Below the pieces are notes generated by a model, which ran no database searches, was not told the origin of the DNA, and was given only the letters and a program-made list of their open reading frames with translations. A DNA stretch of 64,000 bases from Aureimonas sp. SA4125 (GTDB taxonomy: Bacteria; Pseudomonadota; Alphaproteobacteria; Rhizobiales; Rhizobiaceae): contig NZ_AP025032.1 in NCBI RefSeq assembly GCF_019973775.1, positions 2,542,001 through 2,606,000 of the forward strand. The letters run 5' to 3'. The first letter of the stretch is position 1. The number at the start of each line of letters is the position of its first letter. The position numbers and the translations under genes were made by a program. Positions 37,713 through 46,359 of this stretch are shown piece by piece.

Positions 37713-38702
37713 TCACTCGGCGATATAGGCGTTGGTGTAGTAGGCCGAGGGCTCGAGCGGCGCCTTGACGACGTCGAACTTCTTCAGCGCCGCGAGCAGC
37801 GAGACCCAGTCGGCATCGTTCGACGTCATCATGTCGGCACTGGCCTCGCCGAACAGCGGGATGGTGTCCTTCCACTGCTGCGCGATGAATTTCGGATCAT
37901 AGGCGTTCGAATAGAGCGCGGTAAACGCGGCGATCCCCTCGTCGGGATGGGCCATGGCATAGTCGATGCTCTTGCGGGTGGCGCGCAGGAAGGCCTTGGC
38001 CATCTCGGGATTGGCCTTCAACCAGTCGTCATTGGCCGCGATCATGAAGATCGGCGTGTCCGGCACGCCATGGTCCTTGGCGGCGAGGAAGGATGCCTTC
38101 TGGTTGCCGAGCACCGCCATGCCGGTGCCCTCGGCATTGGTGATGCCGGTGATCGCGTCGACCTTCTTCTGCAACAGCAACGGCACGGTGTCGTCGGCGG
38201 CGGCAACGGTCTGCACGTCGGCCATGGTCAACCCGCCATCGGCCAGCATCATGGTCAGCTGCGCGGTGGTCCAGGCGTCGTTGTAGATGCCGATGGTCTT
38301 GCCCTTCAGCTCCGGCACGGTCAGCGGCACGCCCTCGGGGCTGAGGATGCCCCAGTTGTTGCCGCGGCCGTAGCGCGCGATCGCCGTCACCGGCGCCTGC
38401 TGTTCCCTGGCGAAGATCACGTCCATCACCGTGGTGAAGGCGACCTGCGCGCGGCCGGTGCCGAGGAACTTCGTGGTGTCGGCGACGGTCGGCGGGGTGA
38501 CGATCTCGAGCTCGATGCCCTCCTCGGCATAGAAGCCCTTGGCACTGCCGAGGATCCACGGCACCCAGAAGCCGTCCGGCACCGGCCATTCCTGGATGTA
38601 GGTGAGCTTGGTCAGTTCCTTGGCGGAGACCGGGCCGGCGAGAACGCCGAAGGCGGCGACGGCGGCCAGCGCCGAGGTGAAGGTCCGACGGGTCAGTCTC
38701 AT
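37713..38702 (-). CDS. NMT1/THI5-like ABC transporter substrate-binding protein
   Basis: Periplasmic receptor. A signal with twin Arg (MRLTRRTFTSALAAVAAFGV) ends near VSAKE, so it could use Tat or Sec. The mature part has LTYIQEWPVPDGFWVPWILGSAKGFYAEEGIELEIV and GKTIGIYNDAWTTAQLTMMLAD, as in the pyrimidine, nitrate and sulfonate receptor group. I chose ATG 38702; 329 residues. It is the first gene of the minus-strand run and divergent from the nitrilase gene, with about 230 bases between. Confidence 0.87.
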   Translation of the reverse strand: MRLTRRTFTSALAAVAAFGVLAGPVSAKELTKLTYIQEWPVPDGFWVPWILGSAKGFYAEEGIELEIVTPPTVADTTKFLGTGRAQVAFTTVMDVIFAREQQAPVTAIARYGRGNNWGILSPEGVPLTVPELKGKTIGIYNDAWTTAQLTMMLADGGLTMADVQTVAAADDTVPLLLQKKVDAITGITNAEGTGMAVLGNQKASFLAAKDHGVPDTPIFMIAANDDWLKANPEMAKAFLRATRKSIDYAMAHPDEGIAAFTALYSNAYDPKFIAQQWKDTIPLFGEASADMMTSNDADWVSLLAALKKFDVVKAPLEPSAYYTNAYIAE

Positions 38703-38933
38703 GGCGGGGATCCTACGTGCCGAGGAGGGATTTCTCCGCGAAGACTGGACCGCGCGGAAGACCGGTGTCAACTGACTTGCAGAAAAATCAAGCGACTTGC
38801 AAAGCGCTCAAGTTTTAGTCAGTCTTCGCGTGGGCGGCACGGAACTGCATCGGGGGATCTCCCCGCTTTGCATTCCACGTGCCAAATGTGAGGCGTCGCG
38901 GATCCGAGGCGATGCCGCGAAGAGGAGAGTTCG

Positions 38934-39806
38934 ATGCCGAAGCCCGAAGCCGAGGTGACCGTCGCCGTCATCCAGATGGAGCCGGTGTTCGGCGAGACCG
39001 CCCGCAATGTCGCGCACTCCATCGCGATGATCGAGAAGGCAGCCGGCCAGGGCGGGCAGCTCATGGTGCTGCCGGAGCTCTGCAATACCGGCTATGTCTT
39101 CGCCAGCCGTGCGGAGGCGATGGCCCTGGCGGAGGATATTCCGTCCGGCCCGTCGACGCAGGCCTGGATGGAGGTGGCCGCGCGGCTGAACCTCCACATC
39201 GTCGCCGGCATCACCGAGCGCGCCGGCGACCTCCTCTACAATTCGGCCGTCATCGTCGGTCCGGAAGGGCTGATCGGCCGCTTCCGCAAGATGCATCTCT
39301 GGGCCGACGAGGCACTGTTCTTCACCCCCGGCGATCTCGGCTTCCCGGTCTTCGATACCGCCATCGGCCGGATCGGCTGCCACATCTGCTACGACTGCTG
39401 GTTCCCGGAGAGCTTTCGGCTTGCCGCTCTGCAAGGGGCGGAAATCGTCTGCGTTCCGACCAACTGGGTGCCGATCCCGGGCCAGGATCCGAAGCGCGAG
39501 GCGATGGCCAACATCCTCGTCATGGCCGCCGCCCATTCCAACTCGGTCTTCGTCGCCGCTGCAGACCGCGTCGGCACCGAACGCGGCCAGCCCTTCATTG
39601 GCCAGAGCCTGATTGCCAGCTATACCGGCTGGCCGGTCGCCGGCCCCGCGAGCCCGACCGACGAGGAAATCCTGCTGGCGACCGTCAACCTCGCCGACGC
39701 CCGTCGCAAGCGAAACTGGAACGCCTTCAACCAGGTATTGCGCGACCGACGCACTGACAGCTACGCAGAAATGCTCGGCAGCGACCATAGGCCCGGCTGG
39801 TACTGA
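38934..39806 (+). CDS. Carbon-nitrogen hydrolase (nitrilase superfamily amidase)
   Basis: Hydrolyses a C-N bond in an amide or N-carbamoyl compound. The Glu-Lys-Cys catalytic set is present: LPELCNTGYVF (Glu), GRFRKMHLWADE (Lys) and CHICYDCWFPESFR (Cys in the second CYD position). 290 residues, cytoplasmic. The resemblance is to N-carbamoyl-putrescine or omega-amidase type branches, but I cannot name the substrate. It is divergent from the NMT1-like importer run and followed by a regulator, so importer, nitrilase and regulator may form one system. Confidence 0.85.
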   Translation: MPKPEAEVTVAVIQMEPVFGETARNVAHSIAMIEKAAGQGGQLMVLPELCNTGYVFASRAEAMALAEDIPSGPSTQAWMEVAARLNLHIVAGITERAGDLLYNSAVIVGPEGLIGRFRKMHLWADEALFFTPGDLGFPVFDTAIGRIGCHICYDCWFPESFRLAALQGAEIVCVPTNWVPIPGQDPKREAMANILVMAAAHSNSVFVAAADRVGTERGQPFIGQSLIASYTGWPVAGPASPTDEEILLATVNLADARRKRNWNAFNQVLRDRRTDSYAEMLGSDHRPGWY

Positions 39807-39861
39807 CACCGCCGTTGCAGCTGTCGCAGTCTGGAGCGTCGAGACCGGAAGCAAGCGTGAA

Positions 39862-40470
39862 ATGAAATCGATGCAGAGACGGTCCATGGCTCCGGCAGAT
39901 GATTTGGCGACCGCTGCCCGTCTGGGGGTACGGATGAAGCTTGCCCGGCAGATGCGTGGCATGACCTTGAAGGCCGTCGCCGATGCGGCAGGCTGCTCGG
40001 AAAGTCTTCTTTCGAAGATCGAGAACGGCAAGGCTTCGCCGTCGCTGCCCATGCTGCACAAGGTGGTGCAGGTCCTGGAAACCAATATCGGCTGGATGTT
40101 CGAAGAGGTGGACGGCGAGGAAGGCATCATCTTCCGCGCCGGAGCCCGTCCGCTGATCGCGCTCGACCCGCTCCGTCGCGGCGAGGGAATCTCGCTCGAA
40201 CGCGTGATCCCCTACTCCCCGGGTCATATGCTCCAGTGCAATATCCACCACGTCGACGCCGATGGGGCGAGCGCCGGGCCGATCCAGCACTCCGGCGAGG
40301 AAGTGGGCTACCTCATTGCCGGCGAGATCGAGCTGATCGTCGACGAAAAGACCTACAAGCTCTCCCCCGGAGACAGTTTCGTTTTCCGTTCCGAACTGCC
40401 GCACCATTATCGCAATGTCGGCACCGAGCGGGCCAGCATCTTCTGGGTCAACACGCCGCCCACATTCTGA
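39862..40470 (+). CDS. XRE-family regulator with C-terminal cupin domain
   Basis: Transcription factor with an N-terminal helix-turn-helix (LKAVADAAGCSESLLSKIENGKASPS, about residues 35-60) and a C-terminal cupin (HSGEEVGYLIAGEIELIVDEKTYKLSPGDSFVFRSELPHHYRN), the PuuR/YdcN-like layout that senses small catabolic compounds. The start could be ATG 39862, 39871 or 39886; I give the longest. It follows the nitrilase by 56 bases and precedes the sugar importer by about 130, so it may serve either. Confidence 0.85.
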   Translation: MKSMQRRSMAPADDLATAARLGVRMKLARQMRGMTLKAVADAAGCSESLLSKIENGKASPSLPMLHKVVQVLETNIGWMFEEVDGEEGIIFRAGARPLIALDPLRRGEGISLERVIPYSPGHMLQCNIHHVDADGASAGPIQHSGEEVGYLIAGEIELIVDEKTYKLSPGDSFVFRSELPHHYRNVGTERASIFWVNTPPTF

Positions 40471-40600
40471 GCAGCAGGGCGGATGCCGGAAATCTGCTCA
40501 GGTGCATTGACTCAAATTCAAGGATCTTGAATTCTCACCCTACAGGCCGACGCTGATCGCAGGGGCGACAGGAGTGGCTGGCAATCAACGGGGACCCGAC

Positions 40601-41539
40601 ATGCGCCTGACCCAGATGCTCTCCCGCGGCATCGCCGCCGCCGCAATCCTCGCCGCCATGACGGCCGCTGCCGACGCCGCGACCTATGCGCTTGTCACCA
40701 TCAACCAGCAGGCGCTGTTCTTCAACCAGATCAACGACGGCGCCCAGAAGGCGGCCGACGCCGCCGGCGCCGAACTGGTGATCTTCAATGCGAACAACGT
40801 TCCCGCCGCGCAGAACGACGCCATCGAAACATACATCACCCAGAAGGTCGACGGCATCATCCTCGTCGCCATCGACGTCAACGGCGTCAAGCCGGCGATC
40901 ACCGCCGCCAAGGCGGCCGGCATTCCCGTCATCGCCATCGACGCCCAGATCCCCGACGGCGACAACATCTCCTTCATCGGTGTCGACAACACCAAGGCCG
41001 GCGAGGACATCGGCAAGCACTATGCCGAATACGTCAAGGCCAACATGTCCGGCACCGCCAAGGTCGGCATCATCGGCGCGCTGAACTCCTTTATCCAGAA
41101 CCAGCGGCTCGACGGCTTCAAGAAGGCCGTCACCGACAGCGGCCTCGCCGTCACGGTGACCGACACCGTCGACGGCCAGAACGTTCAGGACGTGGCCTTG
41201 GGCGCTGCCGAAAACCTGATGACCGCCAATCCCGATATGACGACGATCTACGCCACCGGCGAACCGCAGTTGATTGGCGCCGTCTCGGCGGTCGAGAGCC
41301 AGGGTCGCCAGAGCGACGTGAAGGTCTTTGGCTGGGACCTCACCGCCCAGGCGGTGAAGGGCATCGACGAAGGCTGGGTCGCCGCCGTCGTGCAGCAGGA
41401 CCCTGCCGGCGAAGGGCAGGCCGCCGTCGAGGCGCTGGTCAAGCTCGGCAAGGGCGAGACGATCGAGCCGATCATCAACATTCCCATCACCATCGTCACC
41501 AAGGAGAACGTCGACCAGTTCCGAGGCATGTTCAAATAG
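40601..41539 (+). CDS. Sugar ABC transporter substrate-binding protein (RbsB/FrcB type)
   Basis: Periplasmic sugar receptor, 312 residues from ATG 40601 with GGGGA upstream. The signal peptide is about residues 1-27 (LSRGIAAAAILAAMTAAADAA). The peripla_BP_4 pattern is seen: ALVTINQQALFFNQINDGAQKA, IETYITQKVDGIILVAIDVNG, and FIGVDNTKAGEDIGKHYAEYV. The first gene of a plus-strand run with FrcA- and FrcC-like subunits and three enzymes. The sugar is unknown. Confidence 0.88.
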   Translation: MRLTQMLSRGIAAAAILAAMTAAADAATYALVTINQQALFFNQINDGAQKAADAAGAELVIFNANNVPAAQNDAIETYITQKVDGIILVAIDVNGVKPAITAAKAAGIPVIAIDAQIPDGDNISFIGVDNTKAGEDIGKHYAEYVKANMSGTAKVGIIGALNSFIQNQRLDGFKKAVTDSGLAVTVTDTVDGQNVQDVALGAAENLMTANPDMTTIYATGEPQLIGAVSAVESQGRQSDVKVFGWDLTAQAVKGIDEGWVAAVVQQDPAGEGQAAVEALVKLGKGETIEPIINIPITIVTKENVDQFRGMFK

Positions 41540-41546
41540 GCAGCGG

Positions 41547-41588
41547 CCTCTCCCGGCAAGCCTCTCCCGGCAAGCCTGCCCCGGCAAG
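41547..41588 (+). repeat. Three tandem 14-bp repeats after the sugar-receptor gene
   Basis: CCTCTCCCGGCAAG occurs twice in a row, then CCTGCCCCGGCAAG, followed by a partial CCTGCC. The repeats are directly behind the receptor stop and before a hairpin. Role unknown. Confidence 0.8.
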
Positions 41589-41600
41589 CCTGCCAATGAC

Positions 41601-41630
41601 GCGTCATTCGGACTTCCGCCCGGATGACGC
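41601..41630. other. Hairpin between receptor and ATPase genes
   Basis: GCGTCATTCGG (41601-41611) pairs with CCGGATGACGC (41620-41630), an 11-bp stem with one wobble pair and an 8-base loop. It is placed like transcript-stabilising stems that keep the receptor message more abundant than the downstream transporter message. Confidence 0.6.
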
Positions 41631-41651
41631 CCGACATGACGGAGCCAAGCG

Positions 41652-42443
41652 ATGGAAGACCGATACCGGGTCAAGATGACCGGCGTCTCGAAGCGCTATG
41701 GGCCGATCCAGACGCTCGACAACGTCTCCTTGAACCTGAAGGCCGGCGAAGTTCTCGGTCTCGTCGGCGACAACGGCGCCGGCAAGTCGACGCTGTCGAA
41801 GGTGCTCTCCGGCGCGGTCGTTCCCGACTCGGGGACGATCGAGATCGACGGTGATACCGTCTCCTTCGCGTCACCCGCCGATGCGCGCGAAAAGCACGTC
41901 GAGATGGTCTACCAGGACCTCTCGCTCTGCGACACGGTGGACGTCGCCGGCAACATCTTCCTCGGCCGTGAGCCGAAGCGGCGCATCCTCGGCCTGCCCT
42001 TCCTCGACAAGCCGCGCATGCACGCGAACTCCCGTGCCATGCTGGAAAAGCTCGGCATCGACATCGCCGACACCCGGCTGAAGGTCGAAAACCTCTCCGG
42101 TGGCCAGCGCCAGTCGATCGCCATCGGCCGCGCCGCCTCGTTCGATCCCGCCGTGCTGATCATGGACGAGCCGACCGCGGCGCTCGCCGTCGCCGAGGTG
42201 GAGGCGGTGCTGGACCTGATCCGCGCCGTCAGCGCCCGCGGCGTCAGCGTCATTCTCATCACCCACCGCCTGCAGGACCTCTTCCTCGTCTGCGATCGCA
42301 TCCAGGTAATGTACGAGGGTCGCAACGTCGCCGAGCGGTTGATCGGCGAGACCAGCATCGAGGAGGTGGTGAACCTCATCGTCGGCCGCAAATTCGCCGC
42401 GCGCTCCGCGGGCCGCGCCGAGCCCGCCGGGGTCCTGCCATGA
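41652..42443 (+). CDS. Sugar ABC transporter ATP-binding protein, single-domain (FrcA type)
   Basis: ATPase of the sugar importer: Walker A GDNGAGKSTL, signature LSGGQRQSIAIGRAA, Walker B VLIMDEPTAAL and switch LITHRLQDL. At 263 residues it has a single nucleotide-binding domain, not the double-length RbsA form, as in FrcA of rhizobia. The stop overlaps the permease start as ATGA. Confidence 0.9.
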   Translation: MEDRYRVKMTGVSKRYGPIQTLDNVSLNLKAGEVLGLVGDNGAGKSTLSKVLSGAVVPDSGTIEIDGDTVSFASPADAREKHVEMVYQDLSLCDTVDVAGNIFLGREPKRRILGLPFLDKPRMHANSRAMLEKLGIDIADTRLKVENLSGGQRQSIAIGRAASFDPAVLIMDEPTAALAVAEVEAVLDLIRAVSARGVSVILITHRLQDLFLVCDRIQVMYEGRNVAERLIGETSIEEVVNLIVGRKFAARSAGRAEPAGVLP

Positions 42444-43474
42444 CCGCCGCGTCGACGCCCTCCGGCGAGAACGCCCCGATGCATGCCCATGGCGGTCCGG
42501 CGCGCGTGCGTCAGGCGACATGGCAGGACTGGTTCATGGCGAACGGCAGTGTCGCCTCGATCGCCATCTTCTTCATCGTCGTCTGCCTGCTGTTCACCTT
42601 CCTCACCGATGCCTTCCTGACGGCGCCGAACCTCCTCAACGTCATCCGACAGTCGGCGCCGCTTCTGATCGTCGCTGCGGCCATGACGCTGGTGATCACC
42701 ACGGGCGGCATCGATCTCTCCGTCGGGTCGGTGCTGGCCCTTGTCTGCGCGCTGTCGGCCACGCTGCTGCAACTGGGCGTGCCCTGGCCCGCGGTGATCC
42801 TCGCCATGCTGGCGCTGGGCGCCGTCATCGGCGCGATCCAGGGATTCTTCATCGCCTATGAGGGAATTCCGTCCTTCATCGTCACGCTCGCGGGCCTGTC
42901 GGTCATCCGCGGCGTCGCCCTGCTCATCACCGGCGGCTATTCGATCCCGATCGAGCCGACCAGCGCCTTTGTCTATATCGGCCGCGCCTGGCTGTTCGGC
43001 GTGCCCTTCCCTGCCCTCATCGCCCTTGTCGTGCTGGTGGTCGCCTATCTCACCTTCAACGAGACCCGCTTCGGTCGATACATCACCGGTATCGGCGCCA
43101 ATGCCGAGGCGGTGCGCCGCGCTGGCGTCGACACGCGGCGAACCATGTTGATGGTCTACATGATCTCGTCGAGCGCGGCGGCCCTGGCGGGCATCATCCT
43201 CGCTGGCCGGCTTGGCTCGGGATCGTCGAATTCCGGCCAGGGCTTCGAGCTCGAGGTGATCGCCGCCGTCGTCCTGGGCGGCACCAGCCTGTTCGGCGGC
43301 CGCGGCACCATCATCGGAACCGTTCTCGGCGCCCTGACCGTGGCCGTCATCGCCAACGGCCTGATCCTCGCCCACATGTCGCCCTTCCTGACGCCGATCG
43401 TCACCGGCTGCATCATCCTCGTCGCGATCTGGCTGAATTTTCGCCTGTTCCGCGGCGCCGTGCGGAGGCGCTGA
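42440..43474 (+). CDS. Sugar ABC transporter permease (RbsC/FrcC type)
   Basis: Inner-membrane permease, 344 residues with about nine hydrophobic segments after a 35-residue polar N-terminus. Family stretches are TTGGIDLSVGSVLAL, GFFIAYEGIPSFIVTLAGLSVIRG, TGIGANAEAVRRAGVDTRR and GGTSLFGGRGTIIGTVLGAL. It overlaps the ATPase gene by 4 bases and the hydrolase gene by 1 base, showing one transcript with the enzymes. Confidence 0.9.
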   Translation: MTAASTPSGENAPMHAHGGPARVRQATWQDWFMANGSVASIAIFFIVVCLLFTFLTDAFLTAPNLLNVIRQSAPLLIVAAAMTLVITTGGIDLSVGSVLALVCALSATLLQLGVPWPAVILAMLALGAVIGAIQGFFIAYEGIPSFIVTLAGLSVIRGVALLITGGYSIPIEPTSAFVYIGRAWLFGVPFPALIALVVLVVAYLTFNETRFGRYITGIGANAEAVRRAGVDTRRTMLMVYMISSSAAALAGIILAGRLGSGSSNSGQGFELEVIAAVVLGGTSLFGGRGTIIGTVLGALTVAVIANGLILAHMSPFLTPIVTGCIILVAIWLNFRLFRGAVRRR

Positions 43475-44556
43475 TGGCCCTCGACTATACCGACCGCCCC
43501 CCCGCGCCAGCAGGTGTCGGGATCTCGACCGGGCACGTCATGACCGTGCTCGGCCCGATCCCCGTCGCCGAGATGGGGGTGACGCTGATGCACGAGCACA
43601 TCCTGATCGACGGCACGAAATCCTGGGCCTGCCCCTGCCATCCCGACCTCGCCGCCATCGCCGAGCAGCCCGTGTCGATCGAGATCATCGGCGAGCTCCG
43701 GATGAACCCCTACCTCAACCGCGACAATGTCAGCCTCGACGACAGCGACCTCGCGCTGACAGAATTGCGAATGTTCCAGAAGCTCGGCGGCCATACCGTG
43801 GTCGATCCCACGAACATCGGCATCGGCCGCGACCCCACGAAGCTCGCCCGCATCGCGCGCATGTCGGGCCTGAAGATCGTCATGGGCTCGGGCTTCTACC
43901 TCGAACACACCCATCCGGACTGGCTGAAGGCGATGGACGTCGACGATGTCACCGAATTCCTGGTGAACGACGTCGGTGGGGGCAAGGAGAAGCCGGCCGT
44001 CGTCGCCGGGATTATCGGCGAGGTCGGCGTCAGCAAGGATTTCACCGACGAGGAGCGCAAGTCGCTGCGCGCCTCGGCACGCGCCTCCGCCCTGACCGGC
44101 GTGCCGCTGTCGATCCACCTGCCCGGCTGGGAACGGCTGGCACACGAGGTGCTGGACATCGTCGAGTCCGAGGGCGCCGATCTCCGGCACACCGTGCTCT
44201 GCCACATGAATCCGAGCCACGACGATCTGCCGTACCAGAAGGCGCTGGCCGAGCGCGGCGCGTTCCTGGAATACGACATGATCGGCATGGACTACTACTA
44301 TGCAGACGCCGACTCGCAGTCGCCCTCCGACGAGGAGAACGCGCGGGCGATCCGCAGCCTCGTCGATATGGGACTGGCCGACCGGGTGCTTCTGTCGCAG
44401 GACGTTTTCCTGAAGATGATGCTCACCCGCTTCGGCGGCTTCGGCTATGCCTACATTCTCCGCCACTTCGTGCCGCGGCTGCTGCGCCACGGCGTCGACC
44501 AGGCGACGATCGACCGGATGATGACGGACAACCCGCGCTCGGTCTTTTCGGCATGA
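43474..44556 (+). CDS. Phosphotriesterase-family metal-dependent hydrolase
   Basis: Amidohydrolase-fold enzyme, 360 residues. Metal ligands visible: LMHEHILIDG (His pair), GIIGEVGVSK (bridging Glu rather than carboxylated Lys, as in phosphotriesterase-related proteins), SIHLPGWE (His), CHMNPSHDDLP (His) and LSQDVFLK (Asp). In several known catabolic pathways members act as sugar lactonases or ester hydrolases rather than on organophosphates. Overlap with the permease gene (ATGA-like, 1 base) and with the kinase gene (4 bases) ties it to the imported sugar. A lactonase or phospho-ester hydrolase role is inferred. Confidence 0.82.
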   Translation: MALDYTDRPPAPAGVGISTGHVMTVLGPIPVAEMGVTLMHEHILIDGTKSWACPCHPDLAAIAEQPVSIEIIGELRMNPYLNRDNVSLDDSDLALTELRMFQKLGGHTVVDPTNIGIGRDPTKLARIARMSGLKIVMGSGFYLEHTHPDWLKAMDVDDVTEFLVNDVGGGKEKPAVVAGIIGEVGVSKDFTDEERKSLRASARASALTGVPLSIHLPGWERLAHEVLDIVESEGADLRHTVLCHMNPSHDDLPYQKALAERGAFLEYDMIGMDYYYADADSQSPSDEENARAIRSLVDMGLADRVLLSQDVFLKMMLTRFGGFGYAYILRHFVPRLLRHGVDQATIDRMMTDNPRSVFSA

Positions 44557-45503
44557 CCGTCCATGTCGTCGGCAATGTGTGCATCGACACCACCTTCCAG
44601 CTTCCACGCTTTCCGCGGCCGGGCGAGACCCTGAACGCCAGCGGCGTCTCCGACGGGCTGGGCGGCAAGGGCGCCAACCAGGCGGTCGCGGCATCGCGCA
44701 CCGGCGCAAACCTGAAACTGTGGACCGCCGTCGGCCGCGACGAGACCGCGCGGCGCATCGTGGAGATGCTCGCTGCGGAGGGTCTCGACGTCTCCGGCCT
44801 GGCACGTCTCTCAGAGGCGAGCGACCGTTCGTCGATCTTCGTCGATGCGGCGGGCGAGAACGTCATCGTCAGCGCCGTGCCCTGCGCCATCGCTTTCGAC
44901 CCGCGCGTCGATACCGACCTCGATGGCGAGATCGCCGCTGGCGACGTCGTCGTCATGCAGGGCAATCTCGGACCCTCCGTCACCCGCAACTGCCTCGCCT
45001 TCGCCAGATCCAGGGGCGCGACGACCGTGGTCAACGCCAGCCCCCTGCCCGAGGGCGGCGGCATGGACCTTGACGACATCGACGTCCTGATCGTCAACGC
45101 CGTGGAAGCAAATCTGCTGACCGGCTGCGACACGCCCCAGAACGGCGCCCGTGCGCTGCTCGGGCGCGGGCCGCGCCATGTGCTGCTGACCCTCGGCGCC
45201 GACGGGGCAATCGTCGCAGAAGCGGGACAGACCGATTTTGTCCGCATCCTCGCCCCTGCCGTCGTCGTGGTCGATACGTCGGGGGCCGGTGATGTTCTTT
45301 GCGGTGTGGTGGCCGGCCTCATCGCCCTTGGCGAGAACGTCGAAGGCGCGGCCAGGATTGCGGCCCGGGCCGCGTCGCTGGCAGTGACACGGCCGGGCAC
45401 GCTCGCCTCCTGCCCCAGCGCGGCCGAGATCGCTGCGCTGCGGACGGCAATGGCCGGACATTTCCCCACGGCGAACACCGCCGTCCTTCGCGCAACGAAC
45501 TGA
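44553..45503 (+). CDS. PfkB-family carbohydrate kinase
   Basis: Ribokinase-like ATP-dependent sugar kinase, 316 residues. Substrate motif GLGGKGANQAVAASRTGANL (about residues 34-53) and catalytic motif DTSGAGDVLCGVVAGL near residue 245. It would phosphorylate the sugar or its hydrolysed product. The start overlaps the hydrolase stop as ATGA, and the BtpA-like gene follows after 13 bases. Confidence 0.87.
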   Translation: MTVHVVGNVCIDTTFQLPRFPRPGETLNASGVSDGLGGKGANQAVAASRTGANLKLWTAVGRDETARRIVEMLAAEGLDVSGLARLSEASDRSSIFVDAAGENVIVSAVPCAIAFDPRVDTDLDGEIAAGDVVVMQGNLGPSVTRNCLAFARSRGATTVVNASPLPEGGGMDLDDIDVLIVNAVEANLLTGCDTPQNGARALLGRGPRHVLLTLGADGAIVAEAGQTDFVRILAPAVVVVDTSGAGDVLCGVVAGLIALGENVEGAARIAARAASLAVTRPGTLASCPSAAEIAALRTAMAGHFPTANTAVLRATN

Positions 45504-45516
45504 AACGGATACTTCC

Positions 45517-46359
45517 ATGAACACCTCCACCAAGCCGATCGGCCAGGCCGGCGGCGATGCCATCCAGTCGATTTTCGGCCGCACGAAGGTGGTGATCGGT
45601 GTCGTCCACCTTGCGGCTCTGCCGGGAGCCCCCCGACACGACGGCGAGACGGTAGAGGCGATCTACCGGCGCGGCCTCGACGACGCCCGCGCCTATCTCG
45701 CCGGCGGCTGTGACGGGGTAATTGTCGAGAACCACGGCGACGTACCCTTCGCCAAGCCCGACGACATCGGCCACGAGACATCGGCGCATATGGCCGTCGT
45801 CGCCGACCGCATCCGGCGCGAGCTCGGCCGGCCGATCGGCGTCAACGTGCTCGCCAACGCCGCAATCCCCGCGCTCGCCGTCGCGAGCGCTGCCGGCGCC
45901 AGCTTCATCCGTGTCAACCAATGGGCCAACGCCTACATCGCCAACGAGGGCTTCATCGAGGGCGAGGCGGCCCGCGCCATGCGCTACCGCGCCCATCTCC
46001 GGGCCAAGGGCATCAAAATCTTCGCTGACGCGCATGTGAAACACGGCGCCCATGCGATCGTCGCCGACCGGCCGGTCGAGGAGCAGGTCAAGGACCTCGT
46101 CTTCTTCGACGCCGACGCCATCATCGCCACCGGCCAGCGCACCGGCCATGCCGCGGATCTCGGCTACATCAGGACGATCAAGGAGGCCGCTGGCCTGCCG
46201 ACGCTCGTCGGCAGCGGCGTGACGCCTGATAACGTCAACGACATCCTCGGCATCGTCGACGGCGTCATCGTTGCGAGTTCGCTGAAGTATGACGGCGTCT
46301 GGTGGAACCAGGTCGAACCTGCCCGCGTCACGGCTTTCATCGACGGCATCAGGCGGTGA
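45517..46359 (+). CDS. BtpA/SgcQ-family TIM-barrel protein
   Basis: 280-residue protein of the BtpA family, named after a cyanobacterial photosystem I biogenesis protein but in other bacteria found with sugar genes (SgcQ). Visible conserved stretches are VVIGVVHLAALPGAPRH, DGVIVENHGDVPF, IGVNVLANAAIPALAVASAAG, FADAHVKHGAH and GSGVTPDNVNDIL, fitting a phosphate-binding TIM barrel. Its position after a kinase suggests that it acts on a sugar phosphate, perhaps as aldolase or isomerase. The reaction is not known to me. Confidence 0.8.
   Translation: MNTSTKPIGQAGGDAIQSIFGRTKVVIGVVHLAALPGAPRHDGETVEAIYRRGLDDARAYLAGGCDGVIVENHGDVPFAKPDDIGHETSAHMAVVADRIRRELGRPIGVNVLANAAIPALAVASAAGASFIRVNQWANAYIANEGFIEGEAARAMRYRAHLRAKGIKIFADAHVKHGAHAIVADRPVEEQVKDLVFFDADAIIATGQRTGHAADLGYIRTIKEAAGLPTLVGSGVTPDNVNDILGIVDGVIVASSLKYDGVWWNQVEPARVTAFIDGIRR

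Noticed and set aside
41547..41588. Considered as a CRISPR-like array
   Set aside because: Units are adjoining 14-bp copies without spacers and there are no cas genes.
43474..44556. Considered as an organophosphate-degrading phosphotriesterase
   Set aside because: The bridging residue is Glu, not the carboxylated Lys of true phosphotriesterases, and the operon is for sugar uptake.
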